Source of the DNA: Orobanche coerulescens
Lineage: Eukaryota > Streptophyta > Magnoliopsida > Lamiales > Orobanchaceae
DNA length: 64,000 bases
Direction of reading: 5' to 3'
Assembly (NCBI GenBank): GCA_033398695.1
Contig: CM065805.1
Span: forward strand, 167,811,787 to 167,875,786
The notes under the pieces are model-generated. The model had not been told where the DNA came from. It saw only the letters and a program-made list of their open reading frames with translations, and did not search any database. Position 1 is the first letter of the stretch. The number at the start of each line of letters is the position of its first letter. The position numbers were made by a program, and so were the translations under genes. Positions 56,048 through 64,000 of this stretch are shown in pieces.

Positions 56048-57350
56048 TGTTAGACGTATTTTTATGCGCTTATTTATCATTATTTTATATCTATTTTTAG
56101 TCTAAATCTGCATAAATAAGTTTTTAATGCACTATCTTTATATGTTTTGAAGGAAATTGGAGTCCGGAAGCTTAAACGACGAAAAACGGGCGAAAACGAC
56201 AAGTTTTGGCCAGGGGCCGCGGCACACCAAGGCCAGGCCGCGGCACACGCACGGCACAGCAAGCAGCGGTACTCACTGTACCGGGGGCCGCGGCACACTT
56301 AAGCTGATCCGCGGCCCGTATGGAAAAAAATGTCGCCCAGGTATGGCGCTGGACACTGAGGGCCGCGGCACACTAATGCCGAGCCGCGGCCCGCGGGGCG
56401 GTAATTCTGTTTCAGCCACGTTTCTGGGCCGTTTTTGGAGCCTGTTCTCGACCTAATTCCCGGACGCGTTTTGGAGACTAATGAAGGTTATAAATAGGGA
56501 TTGAAGGTCTGGAAAAAGGGGATCGAAGAGAAGGAGAAAAACACCGATCAAGCAAAGAGCAGAAGCTAGAGAACGAATGAATTCAAGTTCTTCAACTGTG
56601 TTTGATTTCTTTAATGATTTCTTCAATTCTTTCTGTATTATTTTCTAGCATGTCGGGCTAGAACCCTATTCTAGGATTTTGATGAAACCGAGGTTTTAAC
56701 GAATTAACTTTTGATTTTGCATTATTAAGATATTTCCCTTTCTTATTGAGTTTTCCCCAATTGTTATAATTACTATCAATTATGTGGCCTATGATTGATT
56801 TGTTTTGATTACGCAACTCGAATCGGGAGAGGAGAGTTGGTAGGAAAAATTGGTGAGAAACGTTTTATCTTGTGAGATAGGAATATACTCATAGGAATTA
56901 CGTGGCATGTCTGAAGATTTCGTTCTTTTCGCCTATTGTCGAATTAAATAACCTAGGAATAGAGTGTTTTATTCGCCTTAGAAAATTCTACTGACCTCGG
57001 GAGAGGCGGTAGAGTATTTTAGCAATTTTCGCCTTCAATAAATCTGGAAATCATTTAATTCATATAAATCAAGAGTAATTCGGATAAATCGAGGTGGATT
57101 CTAAATCCTAGATTATTTCTCTATTTGATCTTCTTTCTTCGAACAGTCGATTTTATTATTTATTCTTAGTTCATTCTTTTATTAATTTTCTTTAATATTA
57201 CTTGCACCTCCAATTTCGATTGTTCAAATAAAATAAGAATACGCATAAATTGGTAATTAGTGAGTCAGTCCTCGAGGGAACGATAACTTTCTTACCACTT
57301 TATTACTTGCTTACGACAACGTGCACTTGCGTTCACCAAAATTCGTAACA
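56048..57350 (+). repeat. 3' LTR of the Athila derivative
   Basis: Same length (1303 bp) as the 5' LTR with scattered transitions (about ten in the first 270 bp). Its CCGCGG array has cores at 56217/56238, 56288/56309 and 56363/56384, again three pairs 21 bp apart; the site mutated to CCACGG in the 5' LTR is intact here. Confidence 0.92.
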
Positions 57351-58844
57351 CAGCCGGACAGTCGAGCTGCATCTAGTTCGGGCTCAGTCCATCCTCGGTT
57401 GTATCAGATGAGGCGCACGGAGGAGGCTGATGTTCTGGTGGCGTCAGGTACCACTCATGTCCTTTCTCATCCAGTTTCGGTGGTTTTTGATTCGGGTGCT
57501 ACCCACTCTTTTATTGCTTCGGATTGTGTGTGCCGTATTGGTATTGACTGCTTGCTTGAATGTGAACCGTTTATAATGGGTATGCCTAGTGGGGATCGTA
57601 TGGTTGGGAACCGGGAGGTTAGGGATTGCCCAGTGAGGATCGGGAGCCGGGATTGGCCCTCGAATCTCATTGTTGTAGACCTTAAGGGCGAGGATTTGAT
57701 CCTCGGGGACGATTGGTTGGATCATCACGGTGCCATCATGAACTATCGGACTCGTACTATCTCAATAGTGGCTGAGGATGGCACAGAGCATACACTTGTC
57801 AGTTGTAAGCCGGGTAGATCGGGCAATGTGATTAATGCCTTGAAGGCGATAAAACTTCTGAACCAGGGCTGTGTGGGTTACTGGTGTTACGCTCTGAAGG
57901 CGGAGATTGGTGGAGTTGACATGTCGTCGATTCTAGTTGTTAGTGAGTATCCCGACGTATTCCCGGATGACTTGCCGGGATTACCACCGCAGCGGGAGGT
58001 TGAGTTTCCTATTGATTTAGAGCCGAACGCATCTCTTGTTTCTCGAGTGCCATACCGTATGGCGCCGTCGGAGATGTTGGAATTGAAGAAGCAGTTGGGA
58101 GAGTTGCTAGATAAAGGGTATATTCGACCGAGTGCATCTCCTTGGGGTGCACCTGTGCTTTTTGTTAAGAAGAAGGATGGGACGCTTCGTTTATGCATCG
58201 ATTATCGAGAATTAAACAAGTTAACCATAAAAAATAAGTACCCTTTGCCCCGGATCGATGACTTATTTGATCATCTTCAGGGAGCGATAGTATTCTCGAA
58301 GATTGACTTACGATCGGGCTACTATCAGTTGAGAATTCGGGATAGAGATATACCGAAAGCTACTTTTCGGACGAGATATGGCCATTACGAGTTTGTGGTT
58401 ATGCCGTTTGGTCTAACCAATGCCCCGACAGTGTTCATGCAGTTGATGAACAAAGTCTTTATTGAGTATCTGGACAAATTCGTAGTCGTCTTTATCGATG
58501 ACATTCTTATCTATTCCCGGAGTCAGGAGGAGCACGCCTTACATCTTCGGACTGTGTTAGACAGTTTGAGAGTTGAACAGCTATACACGAAGTTCTCTAA
58601 GTGTGATTTTTGGCTCAAGGAAGTGATATTCCTTGGGCATGTGATTTCAGCGGAGGGAGTTCGGGTAGATCCGCAGAAGATAGAGGCAGTGATGGCTTGG
58701 GAATCGCCGAGAAATGTGAAGGAAGTGAGGAGTTTTCTGGGACTTGCAGGCTATTACCGTAGGTTCGTCGAAGGATTTTCCAAGATCGCTAGACCACTCA
58801 CCCAGTTACTTCAAAAGACTCAGAAGTTTGAGTGGAGCAGATAG
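57351..58844 (+). pseudogene. Element B protease and reverse transcriptase
   Basis: After the Athila element the frame continues from Gag into the protease ([21 protein letters not shown]) and RT ([45 protein letters not shown], catalytic FIDD at about 58490, [12 protein letters not shown]). All RT catalytic residues are present; this is the best-kept RT in the window. It ends at TAG 58842 after a small rearrangement in EWSR. Confidence 0.92.
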
Positions 58845-59358
58845 GCACGACAGTTTTGATGAGTTTAAGAGACGGTTGACTACCGCACCCGTTCTAGCCT
58901 TGCCTCATGGGAACAAGGATTTTGTGGTTTATAGTGATGCTTTAGGCCTCAGACTTGGATGTGTCTTGATGCAGCGAGATAGAGTCATTGCTTATGCGTC
59001 CCGTCAGTTGAAACCATACGAAGCAAACTACCCTACACATGATTTAGAATTAGCAGCGATCGTCTTCGCTTTAAAAATCTAGAGGCATTATCTCTATGGG
59101 TCGTCGTGTAAGATTTACACGGACCACAAGAGTTTGAAATATATCTTCAGTCAAAAGGAGTTGAATATGAGACAGCGTAGATGGTTGGAGTTAATTAAAG
59201 ATTATGACCTTGAAATTCTTTACCATCCGGGTAAGGCTAATGTGGTGGCAGACGCATTGAGTCATAAACCGATGGCGCTACAGATGTTAGAGATACTTAT
59301 GCCTCAAGGCAAGATCCAGCGGGATTTGATTTGTCAGGATATCGAGGTTTGGGTCTAG
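58845..59358 (+). pseudogene. Element B RNase H
   Basis: [41 protein letters not shown] and [11 protein letters not shown] at 59080 replaces the Trp codon TGG that A and D keep. A second TAG at 59356 follows EVWV. Ser-Gly of the usual SDASGQGLG is Leu-Gly here. Confidence 0.88.
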
Positions 59359-60384
59359 AGAGTTCAGGGCCAGTTATGTGCGTTAGAAATTACTTCGTCC
59401 TTGGTTGATGATATCAAGGCGAGGCAATATGATGATCCACTTTTAGTCCAGTTGAGAGAGGACGTGAAGAAGGGGAAAGCCCCTGGATTAGTGGTTCAGG
59501 ATGATGGAGTTTTGAGATTTCGCGGCAGATTATGTGTACCGAGTGATATTGAGTTGAGACAGAAGATCTTGAGTGAAGCTCATACTACACCTTACTCCAT
59601 ACATCCTGGTACGAGCAAAATGTACAAGGATGTAAGGAGTAACTACTGGTGGAGCAATTTGAAGACGGACGTTAGCGAATTTGTGGCGAAGTGTTTGACC
59701 TGTCAGCAGGTTGAGATTGAGCATCAGCGGCCCGCGGGGTTATTACGACCACTTCCCATTCCGGAGTGGAAGTGGGAAGACATTTCTATGGATTTCATCA
59801 CCAGTATGCCTAGGACTCGGACTGGAATGAACATGATTTGGGTTATTGTCGATCGACTAACCAAATCAGCTCACTTTCTGGGTATTAAGGACACTTGGGG
59901 GCAGGAGAGGCTAGCACGAGTGTTTATAGCAGAGATTGTGAGGTTACATGGGACTCCTAGGAGTATTGTTTCGGATCGAGATGGCCAGTTTGTGTCGCAT
60001 TTTTTGCAGGCTGTTCATCGAGCTTTGGGGACTGAGTTGAGACTCAGTACATCCTACCACCCTCAGACAGACGGGCAGTCAGAGCGGACGATCCAGACGC
60101 TGGAGAATATGTTAAGGGCCTGTGCGTTAGACTGGAAGGATGATTGGGAGTCACACTTGCCATTAATCGAGTTCATGTACAACAATAGTTGGCACGCCTC
60201 GATCAAAATGGCACCTTTTGAGGCATTGTATGGGAGGAGGTGCAGATCACCATTTTGTTGGGACGACTCGTCTCAGTTTGTTGGTACCGAACCAGATATA
60301 GTATTTAAGACGAGAGAGAAGATTGCATTGATTCGTGATAGATTGTTGACGGCCCAGAGTCGACAGAAGTCTTATGCCGACACA
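59359..60384 (+). pseudogene. Element B integrase (C-terminus cut off)
   Basis: HHCC domain (EAHTTPYSIHPGTSKMYKD, CLTCQQ) and full core with SMDFITSMP, SDRDGQF and GQSERTIQ, intact to SRQKSYADT. The frame is undamaged over 340 codons. The LTR entering at 60385 removes the C-terminus and any chromodomain. Confidence 0.92.
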
Positions 60385-63300
60385 TGTAACACCCCCAAAA
60401 CCATACGGGATATTACAGCGCCGTGGGCCCCACGCCAGAACCCACCAGGCTAAAAACCATTTACAAAAACATTCAAAAACGCCAAAAAGGTCGATGACGG
60501 TAATATTTCAAAACTCACAAAAGTCATTTACAAAATACCAATACCGTCATAAGAATATCGCCAAAACGATCAAGGCCAAAATGCCAAAAACTCGGTTTAG
60601 GGAATCGGTTTTTGAAATAATCCAAGTTTACGAAGTACTCAAAAAGCCATTTTGAAATGCACATGATTTGGTAAAAATACCGGAAAGACATTTTAAAATG
60701 CACACACGCAGCGAATAAAATGCAGTTCAAAATACACATTTGCAGTGGAAATAAAACAACCAGACAAGAATATTCCATTCTCAAATACGTGCCACAACCA
60801 GTATCACCCGGGAAGCTCATCTCTTCACGACCGCTACTAGCTCGACCTCCGAGTACCTAAAAATAAAGCCCACAGTGGGGTCAGCCACAATACTCAACAA
60901 TGATATCGATCACATCATCATAAATAATTACATACCAATGTAATAACAAAGTAAGAATACAACCAACGTAATCTTACAGTCATAACCTTACCAATCCAAA
61001 GCAATCCTTACCATAATCCACATTTCGCACTCTCAAATGACGAAATGAACTCAACAGCAATCATATGTACTGTATTCCAAAAATACCAAGAATCCTCAAA
61101 ACATCATTATAACTCATAAGCGTGGAATGAACCATCTGTGCGAAATCCTGTCCGTCGGATTTCACCGTCAAATCTCAATCTGGATAAAACCAAATATACA
61201 CGATATATCTGTAGATCAACTACCACAAAACAATGATAACAAGTCCTGAAACATCGACGTACAGTCCGAATGCTCATACGATCAATAACAATGATCAACC
61301 AAAACATCGACCGAGAATATCGTCGACATGATAATTCTCATACGACCAACAAAGGATCAACGATAACCGAGAATACCATAAACTCCGACACGATCAACAA
61401 AGGATCAACAATAACTGAGAATACCATCAACATGATAAACTCCGACACGATCAACAAAGGATCAACAATAACCAAGAATACCATCAACAAGATAAACTCC
61501 AAACGATCAACAATAATAGATCTCAAAGAAATAACCCCGACTGTCGAACATACCCCTCGGACGTATGAACAACCAGTCGCAAACCGTCGAACATACCCAA
61601 CCATAAGTGAATGATGAACGACCAAACAATATGGCTCAAAGATGGATGTCATAGTACGCCCGATCCGGAAATGTGTCCGTGCACATGTCCACCCCGTATA
61701 CGGAATCCAAGATATACGTAGGACATGTACCTAATTAGCCTCAGGAACTACGTCTCGTGTGCACGGTTCAATGTGGAAATATCAACACATAACCATAGTG
61801 TGCCCAGCTAAAAATCCTACACAATAACCAATCGGAACGCAGATATGACTCCAGATATGTCACGATGCAACATGACAACGAAACTCAAAAAATCACATAT
61901 CCAATAAGGATCAAAAGACTCACCGAAGTGAACAAAGACACACAGATAATGAAAGATCGACACGACCGACAATATCCGAAACAACCATCCTGGGATCACA
62001 ATCCCCAAAGGATAATCCATATGATCAACAATCTCAGACAAAAGTGCTGGGATCAACATCCCTCAATGAAACAATCAACACAACCATTAATACCAACAAT
62101 AGTCCTCGGATCAACATCCCTCAACGAACAACTAATACGAATCTCAATATACGAAGCCTCAACGTACAACATATACAACAACTCAACATAATAATTATCT
62201 TCATAACTGAACAATACTTAAATTACCTCAAAGCCGAAGACAATATCCTTTCCACGAACCAACATCCCTGAACGAATACACAGTTATACGAATAATCCCG
62301 AAATAGGTATAGGCCATTCAATATCAATAACCCTTTATCTCGATACTCATGTCATCACGATAACTACCCTCGATATCCGACATTCCATATCATAGATCAA
62401 AGATAACTCCCATCTCTGTCCTCAATCAAACATAATTAAATCATATACATTATGATTTGTCCCAAACCACAACATGATAAACAGATCATCATCTCGACAG
62501 TTTACATCTATAATAGCATTGCTATATGAATTATAAATGAAATGAAAGCAAAACCATTCATCAAATATTATAAACTGAACAAGTATAAACTTACCTCGAT
62601 ACCGATACCACGAAGCTGTTTCCAAAATCCACTGCCTTCGTCCAAGAGCTCCTCAGCCCCGACCAAGAGCAATCTACGAACTCTTCGACCTCAACCGCAA
62701 CACAACAGTCATAATCCACGATCAAATATCTCAACCTATTGAAGTAATCAATCAACAACAATCCGATAACAATCAATAACTGGCATAGCCAAGTAATCGA
62801 ACTCAACGACTAAAAAATACCTCGATCATATAAACAACACCAAATAATCCAACCCAACAATTACGAACTCATATTTACAATACAAGCCGCAACTCGATAA
62901 TCAATATAACTGAGCAATAAACCCAACGGTTCCACAATATCCCGATTAAATACAAATCCAAACAACCCAAATCAATCAATCATGAACTCATAACCATAAT
63001 ACGATTCCACAATCCGAAAGTCATATCAACAATCAATTTAAACCAATAGTGAATGGGTCTAAACATTACCGATTCCAAATTCAATCTTACATACGTATAC
63101 GAGTACAAGTTTCCTCCTTGTAAATTCATAATAAAACCCAATTACCGATTATCATCATCAATCCGGACAATCCGATTAATTCCACATTATAAATAATCAT
63201 ATTCCAAGGATTTCAAATAACTCAATCATTCGATTTGAACACTTGTTCAATACGTATGAATTTCCAAATTCAAATATCAATAATAATCTCATCGAACTCG

Positions 63301-64000
63301 AAATCATATTCGTATTCCTATACGAATATTGTACCAAAACACATAACTTAGTTCTAGATATGAATATTGCATATTCATATCCAGAACACCAACACCTCTT
63401 AAACATGTTCATCAATTCATATAATCCAAGAGTTCCTTAAGAACACAACTTATTCCGAAATCACATTCAAAATCCTCAAATGACATAATCCGATGTGTTC
63501 TGACATCTAAACAATCTTCATTCATAATTCAAGATGCATATTATCATATTCTCCAATATACAATTCTCCTAACATCAAGAATCGTAACAATACTACCAAG
63601 AACATCGAGAATACTATGATTTCATAATCATAAACAACATAATCAAGACATAAACCATCGTAACCTTCAATATATAGTTCATATAACCTCAAGAATGGTA
63701 ACAACAAAACCATAATCATCTTCATACAAATCTTTCATCAACAATAACATCAAAATCCGAATTCAAGGAGAGGATTACCCAACATACCTCTTAGAAGATG
63801 AAATACACAAGTAAACATTTCCCTTGATTAACACGGTGCGAAGAAATCGATGAAAGGAAAGAGTCCCGATCCAACTTCCTTCAAAAGTTCGTTCCTAAAT
63901 AACAACGGTATCAATTCAACCACAATTCTACAAAAACGTATAGAACTTCCCAAGTTCTACCCATTGAAGCATTTTATTGGACAATTAGAGGGCATAGTCC
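60385..64000 (-). repeat. LTR of another gypsy element, running off the window
   Basis: It begins TGTAACACCCCC as the end of an LTR on the minus strand. The block at 61650-61860 (CATAGTACGCCCG, GTACCTAATTAG, CTAAAAATCC) aligns with U5 of the A family, so it is a related but longer LTR. At least 3.6 kb belong to it; no open frame or domain is seen. The upstream flank is ACACA (60380-60384); the partner copy lies outside. A tandem repeat is at 61333-61535. Whether part of it is another insertion cannot be told. Confidence 0.75.
61333..61535. repeat. Tandem repeat of about 50-60 bp in the rightmost LTR
   Basis: Three to four imperfect copies of a unit containing GGATCAACAATAACC, GAGAATACCATCAACA and ATAAACTCCGACACG. 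Copy lengths vary by about 10 bp. Confidence 0.8.

Larger units (their letters stand above)
33281..57350 (+). mobile_element. Athila-type Ty3/gypsy derivative lacking RT, RNase H and integrase
   Basis: Two 1303-bp LTRs, a tRNA-Asp-like primer site, Athila-type Gag and protease, the stem-loop that in Athila elements follows pol, an internal motif array and promoter, an envelope-like ORF and a polypurine tract. CAGCC flanks both sides (33276-33280, 57351-57355). After removal of the nested Sirevirus (39913-54831) its internal part is about 6.5 kb. No RT, RNase H or integrase sequence is present, so movement needed enzymes from another element. LTRs differ by a few percent. Confidence 0.9.
29540..60384 (+). 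mobile_element. Ty3/gypsy element B (Tekay type), split by an Athila derivative
   Basis: 5' LTR, primer site and gag lie at 29540-33280; protease, RT, RNase H and integrase continue at 57351-60384. The two halves join in frame within the Gag tail (GRSRGQP then DSRAASSSG) once the Athila element and one CAGCC copy are removed. Another LTR enters at 60385, so the chromodomain and 3' LTR are outside the window. It is inserted in the MULE transposase. Confidence 0.92.

Noticed and set aside
61333..61535. CRISPR-like repeated units
   Set aside because: Copies are adjacent and imperfect with no unique spacers; the sequence is part of a plant LTR.
60385..64000. Separate host genes in the right-hand 3.6 kb
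   Set aside because: Open frames are short, overlap on both strands and have no domain; the block matching A-family U5 shows LTR sequence.
1..64000. tRNA, rRNA or organelle-derived DNA
   Set aside because: No cloverleaf-like gene or rRNA signature was recognised; the tRNA-like words found are primer sites next to LTRs.

Overview
This is repeat-only plant nuclear DNA. Every recognisable protein domain belongs to a transposable element: Ty3/gypsy chromovirus (Tekay/Del type), Ty3/gypsy Athila type, Ty1/copia (one Sirevirus type, one of uncertain lineage), a Mutator-like element (MULE) with a DUF1985 gene, and a small hAT. The DUF1985/MULE pairing, tRNA-Met and tRNA-Asp primer sites and Sirevirus Gag point to a flowering plant, probably a eudicot. 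I found no host gene, rRNA, tRNA or CRISPR array.

Layout. (1) 1-13430: Tekay-type element A (+ strand, 5' end outside the window, 3' LTR ending at 6931) sits inside the RNase H of copia element C (- strand, 6932-13430). (2) 13431-14580: TA-rich tract. (3) 14581-29539: a MULE with a VANC-like DUF1985 gene on + and a mudrA-like transposase on -. The DUF1985 gene is split by Tekay-type element D (- strand, 15972-25621, 5-bp target duplication GGAGG), and one LTR of D carries a 902-bp hAT (22965-23866, 8-bp duplication ATGTCAAC). (4) 29540-60384: Tekay-type element B is inserted in the MULE transposase. Its gag and pol are split by an Athila derivative (33281-57350, duplication CAGCC). That holds a Sirevirus (39913-54831, duplication ACTAT), whose envelope-like ORF holds a solo LTR of the A family (48239-50823, duplication TGCAA). 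Nesting is therefore five deep and each junction reads cleanly. (5) 60385-64000: an LTR of a further gypsy element (- strand) interrupts B pol and runs off the window.

All elements look defective. Most premature stops are TAG; at six sites a homologous element in the same window has CAG, which fits decay of methylated cytosine in the CHG context.

The most unusual signal is regulatory. Just upstream of the TATA box, each gypsy LTR family carries an array of short palindromes spaced about 20-24 bp (two helical turns), with a different palindrome per family: CCGCGG in the 3' LTR of A and in Athila, TTACGGCCGTAA in the solo LTR, TAACGTACGTTA in B, TAGCG(C/T)GCGCTA in D, and a different spaced inverted repeat (CCGTG/CACGG) in the 5' LTR of A. 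The Athila element has a second CCGCGG array inside it, upstream of a TATA-like box, a splice donor and its envelope-like ORF. The MULE carries CACACGAT-rich arrays beside its DUF1985 gene, which recalls the VANC anti-silencing systems of VANDAL transposons. I propose, as inference only, that the arrays are family-specific target sites for transcriptional activation or anti-silencing.
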